Assembly: GCA_007116425.1 (NCBI GenBank)
Contig: SKIL01000241.1
Span: 1-8,778 of the forward strand
Source: Bacteriovoracaceae bacterium
GTDB taxonomy: Bacteria > Bdellovibrionota > Bacteriovoracia > Bacteriovoracales > Bacteriovoracaceae
DNA length: 8,778 bases
Direction of reading: 5' to 3'
Shown here: positions 1-6,706 of the stretch, one piece after another
Numbering within the stretch: the stretch's first letter is position 1
Layout: each line of letters begins with the position of its first letter
The notes under the pieces: model-generated
Database searches by the model: none
Told to the model about the DNA's origin: nothing
Seen by the model: the letters and a program-made list of their open reading frames with translations, nothing else
Position numbers and translations under genes: made by a program

Positions 1-504
1 AAAGCCTCGATGAACTGCTCCCATTTTTCGCACACCGGCCTTTGAAAATCTCTCAAGTGCTCCAATCCACAGTGAGAGGTCTGCATTGATTGGGTTTTTA
101 ACAAAAACTGGTATATCTACACCTTTCAAGACGTCGGCAAGTGCTTGTACTGAAAATGGGTTTGCAGAAGTTCTTGCTCCGATCCACAAGATATCAACAT
201 TATGTTTTAGAGCAAGTTCAATATGGTCGGGTGTTGCCACCTCTGTTGAGATTTTTAGATTATATTCTTTTTTCACTTCTTCAAGCCAAGGCAGTCCAAC
301 ACTGCCAATGCCCTCAAAGCTTCCGGGTCTTGTTCGAGGTTTCCAGATACCTGCCCTGAAGATTTTCACTTCCTCAAACTGTGACACATTTTTCGCCACT
401 TCCAAGACTTGGTCTGGTGTTTCCGCGCTACAGGGACCGGCAATAACAAGTGGTTTTTTTAGTGGTCCCATCCATTCAGATAAGGGTGAAAATTCGATAC
501 TCAT
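1..504 (-). CDS. 3-deoxy-7-phosphoheptulonate (DAHP) synthase, type I-beta, 5' part (runs off left edge)
   Basis: The enzyme condenses phosphoenolpyruvate with erythrose 4-phosphate, the first step of aromatic amino acid synthesis, in the cytoplasm. The first 168 codons are present. Visible motifs are GPCSAE (residues 23-28, with the family's metal-binding Cys25), KPRTRPGSFEG (55-65), STE (86-88), GART (109-112), VKNP (135-138) and HRGF (165-168). The remaining metal ligands (His, Glu, Asp) of the family lie beyond the edge. The short N-terminus before GPCSAE and the wording of the motifs resemble the I-beta form of Bacteroidetes, which is often fused to a C-terminal chorismate mutase; whether that fusion exists here cannot be seen. 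The ATG at 504-502 is preceded by AAGG (514-511) at good spacing. The gene diverges from the gene at 691. The isozyme symbol (aroA, aroF, aroG) cannot be decided. KDO8P synthase is a relative, but KPRTRPGSFEG and GART favour DAHP synthase. Confidence 0.9.
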   Translation of the reverse strand, partial: MSIEFSPLSEWMGPLKKPLVIAGPCSAETPDQVLEVAKNVSQFEEVKIFRAGIWKPRTRPGSFEGIGSVGLPWLEEVKKEYNLKISTEVATPDHIELALKHNVDILWIGARTSANPFSVQALADVLKGVDIPVFVKNPINADLSLWIGALERFSKAGVRKMGAVHRGF

Positions 505-527
505 GAAATTCCTTTAAACTTTATTAC

Positions 528-555
528 TTGAAAACAATAACTTATCGTGTTTAAT
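528..555 (+). promoter_or_regulatory. Weak candidate promoter for the NlpC-like gene
   Basis: TTGAAA (528-533), a 16-base spacer and TTTAAT (550-555) read toward the gene at 691. This would leave a leader of about 130 bases. A bare TATGAT at 609-614 is closer but has no recognisable -35. Both are low-information matches in AT-rich sequence. Confidence 0.2.
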
Positions 556-574
556 TCAATTTACTTTTGTATTA

Positions 575-604
575 TTCATAGCAGAACTTCCGTCTACGTG
601 ACAA
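575..604 (-). promoter_or_regulatory. Candidate promoter for the DAHP synthase gene
   Basis: Read on the minus strand there is TTGTCA (604-599), an 18-base spacer and TATGAA (580-575), about 70 bases upstream of the ATG at 504. The -35 matches consensus at 5 of 6 positions and the -10 at 4 of 6. The same TTGTCA with an 18-base spacer occurs at 6633-6662. The region is AT-rich, so chance matches are likely. The rest of the 505-690 divergent gap holds no gene that I can see. Confidence 0.3.
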
Positions 605-690
605 TTTATATGATAAAATCAATCAGGCGATAGTTTTTTTCGATGATGTCTTAAGTTTAAGAAATTAGGCATTTTTACCGATAAGTACCT

Positions 691-2007
691 ATGCAATTGA
701 AGCGATTTTATCTCACATTTTGCCTCTCCGTCTGTATCTCTCTTGGTTTAAGTATGGAGGGTTGCGAACGCGGGCCTGCACATTTTAATCCTCGCGGGGC
801 CGAGATGAACTCCTCTGTGGACCGATCATCTCGGGAGCAAGACGATATTGAGCAAACAGCTTCCTCTTGGGGAAGTGATCCTGAGCTTGTGAGGCAACTG
901 ACTCGCAATATGAGAACTTTTCCATCGAGTCAAAGAGTGAATGACCATATAAACCGTAAACTGAGTCCTCCTCAAACGGAGTGTTTGTCAACCGATGTTG
1001 GGCCTAGGAGAACTCCTAGTTCAGTGTCGCCTACTTCGAAGGAACTCTCTCCTGCGGCAGTTGGAGCTCGAAAAACTTTAGCGACAATCTTTCAGTCTTG
1101 TAAGGCCGTTGATACAGTAATTGGACCTCGGACTCAAAACCTTCGTGGAATTCAGAGGGCGAGAAGTTTTGGGCCTTACCGTGGAGTTGCTGGTGGACTA
1201 TTGAGAAGAGTTAGTGATCGAGATCAACTTGTAAGCTCTCATGTTGTTTTGTCTCAGTTAGCATCAGATCCAAATTATCCTGGGCCACAGTGTCGAGACA
1301 TGACCCAAACACCTCCTGTTTATGGTTTTGGCTCAAGATTTGGACCTAATCGTGGAGGGGAAATTAATTTATTTCAACGTGGAGGGGGTGTCTCTCCGAC
1401 ATCTGAACCTGCCGTGTCTATCGATTGTTCTTCCTTTATTTCGGTGGCCCTCACTAATGCCGGTCTTAAAGTGGATCCGGGAGGAAGAAATTATAGTGAT
1501 ATGACGACTTTGTCCTTTCATCAGAAGGCAAGAGATCCCAACTCTTGTTTAGATCGACCCAAAATGAGTGCCTCACAGAGCTTACAGTCAGGCGATATGG
1601 TCAATGTTAGCCAAAACCATATTATTATGATCGATGAAGTGGGAGAAGATCCATTGGCCATCAATCGCTTTGCAGAGTCAGGTAATTGTCAGGACATTAG
1701 GCAGTCAGATTTTGATTTTACTTATATTCATAGTGGCGCTTATCGCAATGGCTATGGGCCTTCGCGAGTTCACTCCTCTGTGAGGTCGGCCTCTATGATG
1801 TTTGAGAATTTGCGTTTAGTTGCAGTGAGAACTTGTTTAGCTAAGCTGCGAGGCAATTCTGACGATATTTCGCAGGATGAGATGAACTTAAATCCAAGGT
1901 TTGATATTATTCGCCACAATAGTGACAACCCGGCCTGTGTTTCCTCTAGCCGATCTGTACTAAGAGGTGAAGAGTGTATCCAGAGCTGTGAAAATTTAGG
2001 TAAATAA
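691..2007 (+). CDS. Exported protein with an NlpC/P60-like cysteine peptidase domain
   Basis: The 438-residue protein begins with an export signal: K4 and R5, a hydrophobic stretch to about residue 22, then EGC with Cys25. This is not a canonical lipobox, so lipidation is doubtful. Residues 30-235 look low in complexity and carry recurring GPxR tetrapeptides at 104-107, 161-164, 218-221 and, later, 356-359. The probable catalytic domain starts at DCSSF (245-249), with Cys246 as nucleophile, followed by SGDMVNV and NHIIMID with His310. The Cys-then-His order and the GD before the His strand are typical of NlpC/P60 or CHAP peptidoglycan hydrolases or amidases; a third polar residue could be N325 or E329. 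Several cysteines in the last third suggest disulfides and a periplasmic or outer location. The next gene starts one base after the stop. The ATG at 691 has no clear Shine-Dalgarno, but it is the start that yields the signal peptide. The substrate is unknown; cell-wall remodelling is inference. Confidence 0.7.
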   Translation: MQLKRFYLTFCLSVCISLGLSMEGCERGPAHFNPRGAEMNSSVDRSSREQDDIEQTASSWGSDPELVRQLTRNMRTFPSSQRVNDHINRKLSPPQTECLSTDVGPRRTPSSVSPTSKELSPAAVGARKTLATIFQSCKAVDTVIGPRTQNLRGIQRARSFGPYRGVAGGLLRRVSDRDQLVSSHVVLSQLASDPNYPGPQCRDMTQTPPVYGFGSRFGPNRGGEINLFQRGGGVSPTSEPAVSIDCSSFISVALTNAGLKVDPGGRNYSDMTTLSFHQKARDPNSCLDRPKMSASQSLQSGDMVNVSQNHIIMIDEVGEDPLAINRFAESGNCQDIRQSDFDFTYIHSGAYRNGYGPSRVHSSVRSASMMFENLRLVAVRTCLAKLRGNSDDISQDEMNLNPRFDIIRHNSDNPACVSSSRSVLRGEECIQSCENLGK

Positions 2008-2008
2008 T

Positions 2009-2521
2009 ATGAAAAATATTTTGATTGGAACTCTCTTTACTTTAATTTCTACCCATCTTTTTGCTTTTGATGATCATTTGTCTTGTCCTGAAGGTACAAC
2101 TTCGCAGTCTGTTGGTGAAATGATTTTGGATGCAGACTTTTCTGGAATGAGATATTTCCATGAAGGAGAGTCTGACTGCTTGGCCCAAGAAAACTTCCCG
2201 CATATTCGTGTTATTGCTGATCCTCCACAGGAAGCAATTGAAGACTACTATCATTATGAGTTAATACAAAGAGATGGAAGCTTTGCTGAAGTCAAAAGAA
2301 TTGAAAGCTTAGATTCAGAGATGGGGCTTTATCGCATTCACTTTGAAGTTGAAGCTCGATCATCTCGCACAGGTAATCGTTCTGTTTTAAATGACACCAT
2401 GACTTACACGTTTTATCCAAGTGAAAGAATGCGCGAAAGAAATGGGTGTGGAGGAATGATCGCCGCTCCAAATCGCTATTACCTTAAGCCTAGCTGTCTC
2501 CCATCAGATCTTGAGGACTAA
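2009..2521 (+). CDS. Small secreted four-cysteine protein, unknown function
   Basis: I do not recognise this 170-residue protein. It has a clear signal peptide: K2, the hydrophobic segment ILIGTLFTLISTHLFA, and probable cleavage near residues 19-20. The mature part is about 150 residues with four cysteines (26, 57, 147, 163), which fits two disulfides in an exported protein. No membrane segment or repeat follows the signal. It starts one base after the stop of the NlpC-like gene, with AGG at 1998-2000 as a modest ribosome binding site, so the two are almost certainly co-transcribed and may act together in the envelope. Its TAA (2519-2521) overlaps the TAG of the convergent peptidase gene. Confidence 0.8.
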   Translation: MKNILIGTLFTLISTHLFAFDDHLSCPEGTTSQSVGEMILDADFSGMRYFHEGESDCLAQENFPHIRVIADPPQEAIEDYYHYELIQRDGSFAEVKRIESLDSEMGLYRIHFEVEARSSRTGNRSVLNDTMTYTFYPSERMRERNGCGGMIAAPNRYYLKPSCLPSDLED

Positions 2522-3492
2522 GCCTCGCTAATCTTTGGGCTACCTGTTTTGATAAACTGATCTGTTGCCTTAAGCATAAGCTCTGTAAGTCCTTTTTCTG
2601 AAAGGCTGTGTCCAGCTTCTGCAACAATATGAAAGTCAGCTTCTGGCCATGCTTTGCTTAGTTCCCAGGCCGTCTCTGGGGGGCAAACTACGTCATATCT
2701 TCCTTGAATAATGATGGCCGGAATATGTTTTATCTTTTCGATATTTTTTAAGAGCTGATCTTCATCCGAAAAAAATCCTTTATTGATAAAATAGTGGCAC
2801 TCGATTCGCGCAAAGGCGTCAGCAAACTCATCTTCACCAAACTTTTCGATCATTTCAAGATCTTGAACGAGTTTACTTGTCGAAGCTTCCCAAGTTGACC
2901 ATGCTTTAGCGGCTTCAGCCCTTACGGCCTTATCTGAGTGGGTCAGACGCTTGTAGAAAGCGCTAACATAGTCATGTCTTTCGTCCTCAGGGATAGGAGC
3001 AATGTATTTCTCCCAGGCGTCTGGAAAGATTTTTGAGCAACCTTCTTGGTAGAACCAATTAATTTCTTTTTTTCTTAGCAGAAAGATGCCTCTCAAAAAA
3101 AGAGCTAAACAAGCCTCTGGGTGAGTTTGAGCGTAGGCGAGGGATAGAGTGGAGCCCCAACTTCCTCCAAAAACTGCCCATTTCTCAATATTGAGGTGCT
3201 TGCGTAGTTTTTCGATATCTTCAACTAGGTCCCAAGTCGTATTTTCTTCTAGTTCTGCGAAAGGGCGACTTTGACCACAACCTCGTTGGTCAAAGAGAAC
3301 AATATTATATTTTTCTGGATCAAAATAGCGCCGATGATCGGGAGAAATTCCACCACCTGGGCCACCATGTAAAAAAACGACAGAAGTTCCCTTGGGATTA
3401 CCGCAGCATTCATAATAAATAGAGTGAAGATCACTTACTTTGAGATGATCTTGATGGTAAGGCGTAATTTCGGGGTAAAGAGTTTGACTCAT
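2518..3492 (-). CDS. pip: Proline iminopeptidase (alpha/beta hydrolase, peptidase family S33)
   Basis: The enzyme removes N-terminal proline from peptides, probably in the cytoplasm as no signal peptide is present. The 324 residues match the usual family length. Visible are HGGPGGG (42-48, oxyanion region), DQRGCGQS (68-75), the nucleophile elbow GGSWGS with Ser111, Asp267 in GRYDVVCP, and His295 in EAGHS, giving a complete Ser-Asp-His triad. The cap domain has WSTWE with Glu202 and ECHYF with Glu231. These correspond to the two glutamates that bind the substrate amino terminus in the Serratia enzyme, so this is an iminopeptidase rather than a generic hydrolase. GGAG (3501-3498) sits 5 bases before the ATG. 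The gene diverges from polB across 71 bases and converges with the secreted-protein gene. Confidence 0.93.
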   Translation of the reverse strand: MSQTLYPEITPYHQDHLKVSDLHSIYYECCGNPKGTSVVFLHGGPGGGISPDHRRYFDPEKYNIVLFDQRGCGQSRPFAELEENTTWDLVEDIEKLRKHLNIEKWAVFGGSWGSTLSLAYAQTHPEACLALFLRGIFLLRKKEINWFYQEGCSKIFPDAWEKYIAPIPEDERHDYVSAFYKRLTHSDKAVRAEAAKAWSTWEASTSKLVQDLEMIEKFGEDEFADAFARIECHYFINKGFFSDEDQLLKNIEKIKHIPAIIIQGRYDVVCPPETAWELSKAWPEADFHIVAEAGHSLSEKGLTELMLKATDQFIKTGSPKISEA

Positions 3493-3497
3493 GCGGG

Positions 3498-3501
3498 CTC
3501 C
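3498..3501 (-). promoter_or_regulatory. Ribosome binding site of pip
   Basis: GGAG on the minus strand ends 5 bases before the ATG at 3492, and supports that start. Confidence 0.65.
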
Positions 3502-3527
3502 AAAAGATAAAAGAGATAGTGTTTAAC

Positions 3528-3535
3528 CAGTACTG
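3528..3535. promoter_or_regulatory. Perfect palindrome CAGTACTG between pip and polB
   Basis: This eight-base self-complementary sequence lies almost midway in the 71-base divergent gap, a position where one operator could affect both genes. It is short enough to occur by chance. It matches neither the E. coli LexA box (CTGT-N8-ACAG) nor the Bdellovibrio type (TTAC-N3-GTAA). Confidence 0.2.
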
Positions 3536-3563
3536 AACTAGCATACTAAAAAAGACAGCAAAT

Positions 3564-6029
3564 ATGCAAAGAGCGAATATATCAAAACAGGAGATTGAGG
3601 GTTTTCTTCTCACGCATCGTGTAGATGAGTCCTCTTTTGGACAAGACGTACTGACATTTTATGGAACTGGGCATCTTGCAGGGAGATCAGTTACTTTTGA
3701 ACTGATTATAGATCGGCCTCAAGATGTTTTTTTTATTGAGCGCGATAGCAATGGCCATGGAATAAATTTTTCTACTGGAGCTCCCGAGATTGGGAGACCA
3801 CAACGCAAGCAGACAGAATTAAAAACTTTTGAAAAACTTCCGGTTGATGCACTTTATTTTGCAAACTCAAAGGAGCTGAAAGACTTTCGCCAAAGACTTG
3901 AGTCTAATGGGGTGAGAACCTATGAGGCAGATATTCGAAGTGCAGAAAGATATTTAATGGAACGCTTTATTTTTGGAAATATTGTCGTTTCATTACCCTC
4001 TGATTTTGATGATTCAAAACTTTTAGAGAATAATCGCCATATTAAGCTGCGAAATCCTGAGGTTCGACCCTTGCAATTGGGCTTTATGCCGAAGTTTAAA
4101 GTCATGTCACTTGATATTGAAACCGGCCAAAAAGGAGAGCTCTACTCCATCGCATTTCATCAGTATGAATATGATTTAAAGTCTGACCGAGAATTACAGT
4201 CTCAAAAAAAAGTATTGATGTGGGATGAGGAAAATACTCATGACAGTACTGACGAGGTTGTTTATTTACCCACCCAAAAAAGCATACTGGAAGAAACGCT
4301 TCGTTTAATTCAAAGCTGGAACCCTGATTTTTTTATTGGCTGGCATGTTATCGGTTTTGACTTTATGTTTTTGGAGCGGAAATGTCGTGAGTATGGGCTA
4401 GAGCTCATCATTGGAAGAAGTTCCCGTCCTGCCCGCTTAATTGAGCGCAAAGGTGTTGGATATTTTGCCGATATTGATGGACGAGTTGTGATCGATGGCC
4501 CTGTTGCTATGAGATCAGCTTTTTATCAGTTTGATGACTTTAAGCTTGAAACTGTGGCGCGCGAAATTCTCGGTGAGGGAAAGGACATCGAGCAGAGTGG
4601 GCATGAAAAAGTCATGGAAATTGAAAGGCGTTTTCGCGAAGATAAGCAGGGACTTGCCTACTACAATATTCAGGATACAGAACTTGTGTCCCGTATCTTT
4701 ATTCGCACACAAATGATTGAATTTATCTGGTCAAGAGTCTGCCTTGGAGGGCTTCTTGCCGATAGAGTTGGAGTGTCGACTGCGGCCTTTGATTTTTTCT
4801 TCTTACCAAAATTACATCGCAAAGGCTTTGTTGCTCCAAATGCTCTTAATATAGAAAGAGGTGATCAAAATAAGGGGGGACATGTCTTCGGCCCTGAGGT
4901 CGGCCTACATGAAATGGTTGCGGTTTTAGATTTCAAAAGCCTTTACCCAACGATTATTCAAACTTTTCATATCGATCCATACTCTCGTCTAATTGTAGAT
5001 GAAAAATTTGTGCCTTCTCCTTCGGGGGTGGCCTTTTCTCGACATCAACATATTTTACCAGAAAGGCTCACTCAATTAATGAGTGCTCGCGAAAGGTCCA
5101 AAGAGCAGGGACAAAAAGCATTGTCTCAGGCGATAAAAATCTTAATGAATAGCTTTTATGGAGTTATGGGTTCTTCTCGCTCTAGATTTTATCATGCAGA
5201 TTTATCAAGTGCAGTAACTGAAAGTGCAAAGTGGTGTCTTCTCAAGGTTGTTCATTACTTAGAGAGAGAGGGGCATGATGTACTTTATGGAGATACGGAT
5301 TCAGTTTTTATAAAACTTAAGGAGCATGATCGAGCAGCTCCATTTGATCGTTGCGAGCGTTTGTGTCGAAAAATTAATGAATATTTAGAGGAGCTAATAA
5401 AGAAAGAATTTAATGTCGAGTCAAAACTTTGTATTGAATTTGAAAAACTTTATAAGAAGATTTTTTTCTCTCCGCTTCGCTCTCATACCTCTGCTTCGAT
5501 TGCAAATGGAGGAAGCAGTGGTGAGGGGGCAAAAAAACGCTACGCTGGATTGCTTATCGATCGAGAGGGGAATGAGCAGCTTAATTTTGTTGGGATGGAG
5601 TTTGTTCGCTCTGATTGGACAAAGTTGGCCAAAAAGTTTCAGTACGACCTTTATCAGCAGTTTTTTCACGAGGAAAAAAGTGAAGACTTTATTCGCGAGA
5701 TGATTGAGTCTCTCAAGGCCGGAGAGTTTGATGAATTATTACATTATAAAAAACGCTTATCTAAGGCCCCTGAAGAGTATCAACGAAATATTCCACCACA
5801 TGTAAAAGCTACTCTTCTGATTCCTGCCTCTGAGCGAAAATATTTGCGCGAAGTCATCTATGTTATGACTCGTGGTGGACCAGAGCCTTTGGGTCAGCAA
5901 AAAAATGCTTTTGATTACCAGCATTATATTGACAAACAATTGCGTCCGATTGCAGAAGTGGTCTTGAATGCGCAAAATAAGTCTTTTGACGATATTTTAA
6001 CTGGAGATCAACTCAATTTATTCATCTAA
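3564..6029 (+). CDS. polB: DNA polymerase II (family B), complete
   Basis: A repair and translesion DNA polymerase with 3'-5' proofreading. The 821 residues align by eye over the whole length of E. coli Pol II (783). The N-terminal region includes YEADIRSAERYLMERFI, close to the E. coli wording. Exonuclease motifs: Exo I DIETG (Asp184, Glu186), Exo II GFDFM (Asp266), Exo III YNIQD (Tyr367, Asp371). Polymerase motifs: A LDFKSLYPT (Asp456), B KILMNSFYG (Lys525), C YGDTDS (Asp577, Asp579), then KKRYAGL (657-663). The protein ends GDQLNLFI, whose QLNLF is a beta-clamp-binding peptide like the QLGLF ending of E. coli Pol II. All catalytic residues are present, so it should be active in both functions. 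An insertion of roughly 11 residues, rich in Ser and Gly, lies before KKRYAGL. The ATG at 3564 lacks a good Shine-Dalgarno, but GFLLTHR (residues 13-19) aligns with the E. coli N-terminus and supports it. Confidence 0.96.
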   Translation: MQRANISKQEIEGFLLTHRVDESSFGQDVLTFYGTGHLAGRSVTFELIIDRPQDVFFIERDSNGHGINFSTGAPEIGRPQRKQTELKTFEKLPVDALYFANSKELKDFRQRLESNGVRTYEADIRSAERYLMERFIFGNIVVSLPSDFDDSKLLENNRHIKLRNPEVRPLQLGFMPKFKVMSLDIETGQKGELYSIAFHQYEYDLKSDRELQSQKKVLMWDEENTHDSTDEVVYLPTQKSILEETLRLIQSWNPDFFIGWHVIGFDFMFLERKCREYGLELIIGRSSRPARLIERKGVGYFADIDGRVVIDGPVAMRSAFYQFDDFKLETVAREILGEGKDIEQSGHEKVMEIERRFREDKQGLAYYNIQDTELVSRIFIRTQMIEFIWSRVCLGGLLADRVGVSTAAFDFFFLPKLHRKGFVAPNALNIERGDQNKGGHVFGPEVGLHEMVAVLDFKSLYPTIIQTFHIDPYSRLIVDEKFVPSPSGVAFSRHQHILPERLTQLMSARERSKEQGQKALSQAIKILMNSFYGVMGSSRSRFYHADLSSAVTESAKWCLLKVVHYLEREGHDVLYGDTDSVFIKLKEHDRAAPFDRCERLCRKINEYLEELIKKEFNVESKLCIEFEKLYKKIFFSPLRSHTSASIANGGSSGEGAKKRYAGLLIDREGNEQLNFVGMEFVRSDWTKLAKKFQYDLYQQFFHEEKSEDFIREMIESLKAGEFDELLHYKKRLSKAPEEYQRNIPPHVKATLLIPASERKYLREVIYVMTRGGPEPLGQQKNAFDYQHYIDKQLRPIAEVVLNAQNKSFDDILTGDQLNLFI

Positions 6030-6081
6030 TAGACTACACTTTTTTCTGTCGCGAACGCTGCCCTTTCTACTTGTTGGTTGC

Positions 6082-6360
6082 GTGATATATATTCTTTTTT
6101 TAATCTACAAATTAGAGGTTTACGAGTGGTTTTGTGAAGCTGAAGGAAATAGTGCTGCGTGCTATCTTGCGGCAAAAGAAAGCCATCAGCGTGGAAATTT
6201 TTTGCGTGCAAATCAGTTCTATGAAAAGTCCTGTGATCTCGATTATGCCTACGGTTGTTTTCAGTGGGCCCACTCAAGACAAGATGCCGATGAGGATTGG
6301 TTTTATGAGATTATGCATAAGGCTTGTGAATTGGGTCACGATGAAGCTTGCAAGGAGTAG
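6082..6360 (+). CDS. Small membrane-anchored Sel1/Hcp-like repeat protein (start uncertain)
   Basis: From the GTG at 6082 the product is 92 residues: a short hydrophobic start, then about 75 residues with helical-repeat character. NQFYEKSCDLDYAYGC resembles the Sel1 pattern, in which a helix ending in a Cys is followed seven residues later by another. Cysteines come in pairs: 18/27 (8 apart), 51/59 and 82/90 (7 apart). Spacing of this kind is the signature of disulfide-bonded Hcp-type Sel1 repeats, which are secreted or periplasmic. The frame stays open upstream to 6001, and the extra residues (SRTLPFLLVGC before VIYILF) would complete a membrane segment, so the true start may be a rare codon upstream: ATT at 6016 after GGAG (6003-6006), or CTG at 6046 or 6058. 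No Shine-Dalgarno precedes the GTG. The gene lies between polB and the YggT gene on the same strand. Its role is unknown; protein-protein contacts are typical of the repeat family. Confidence 0.65.
   Translation: MIYILFLIYKLEVYEWFCEAEGNSAACYLAAKESHQRGNFLRANQFYEKSCDLDYAYGCFQWAHSRQDADEDWFYEIMHKACELGHDEACKE
6352..6357 (+). promoter_or_regulatory. Ribosome binding site of the YggT gene
   Basis: AAGGAG is an excellent Shine-Dalgarno 8 bases before the ATG at 6366. It forms the last two codons of the Sel1-like gene, directly before its TAG. This decides the YggT start (6366 rather than an in-frame ATG at 6348) and suggests translational coupling. Confidence 0.75.
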
Positions 6361-6365
6361 CAAAG

Positions 6366-6596
6366 ATGTTTATTTTTCACTTTCTTATTAATTTTTATAT
6401 CGTTGTTATTTTCACTGATGTTATTTTAAGTTATTTACCTCAATTTCATCATCATCCGTTTCGAATTCAAGTCAAAAAACTGGCCGATTATAGCTGTGCC
6501 CCGATTCGTAAGTATATGCCAAAAGATCTTCCTTTGGACTTCTCTCCTCTTATTGTCATCTTCGGACTCAAGGCAATTCAAGGTTTATTGCTCTAA
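6366..6596 (+). CDS. yggT: YggT-family integral membrane protein
   Basis: A 76-residue protein with a hydrophobic N-terminal helix (about residues 2-21), the conserved ILSYLP and HHHPF, a polar segment with APIRKYMPK, and LDFSPLIVIFGL leading into a second hydrophobic stretch at the C-terminus. This order (ILSW-P, N/H-PF, P-R-IP, DFSP) is the YggT (Ycf19-related) pattern. There is one YggT unit, as in short family members; E. coli YggT has two. The family sits in the inner membrane, and its exact function is not established, though relatives have been linked to cell shape, division or osmotic response. It follows the Sel1-like gene by 5 bases and is likely co-expressed with it. Confidence 0.85.
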   Translation: MFIFHFLINFYIVVIFTDVILSYLPQFHHHPFRIQVKKLADYSCAPIRKYMPKDLPLDFSPLIVIFGLKAIQGLLL

Positions 6597-6602
6597 AAGG
6601 AT

Positions 6603-6620
6603 ACACGCTTATGAGAGTGT
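6603..6620 (+). terminator. Weak hairpin after the YggT gene, possible terminator
   Basis: ACAC and GTGT pair, continuing after one G-A mismatch into CT/AG, with a four-base loop and only TTT following. It sits just after the YggT stop and before a new promoter, the right place for termination, but the stem is weak. Confidence 0.25.
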
Positions 6621-6632
6621 TTAAGGTGTGAC

Positions 6633-6662
6633 TTGTCAAAAGTAGTACTCTACGGTTATGAT
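6633..6662 (+). promoter_or_regulatory. Sigma70-type promoter for the acidic hypothetical gene
   Basis: TTGTCA (6633-6638), an 18-base spacer and TATGAT (6657-6662). Each box matches consensus at 5 of 6 positions. Transcription would start near 6669, leaving a leader of about 38 bases before the ATG at 6707. Confidence 0.5.
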
Positions 6663-6706
6663 AGAATTTAAGCATTGTTAATCTTTTCAAGGATGGAAAG
6701 AGACTC

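Noticed and set aside
86..517. 143-residue open frame on the plus strand opposite the DAHP synthase
   Set aside because: It is antisense to a gene with clear conserved motifs; its product has no recognisable features and it has no ribosome binding site.
650..661. Inverted repeat CTTAA-GT-TTAAG before the NlpC-like gene
   Set aside because: Five AT-rich base pairs with a two-base centre are expected by chance in this sequence, and no T-run follows.
3493..3563. LexA (SOS) box upstream of polB
   Set aside because: E. coli Pol II is SOS-regulated, so I looked for it. Neither CTGT-N8-ACAG nor TTAC-N3-GTAA is present in the divergent gap.
6348..6365. Earlier in-frame ATG (6348) as the YggT start
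   Set aside because: AAGGAG at 6352-6357 lies between it and the ATG at 6366, and the family's N-terminal helix begins right after 6366.
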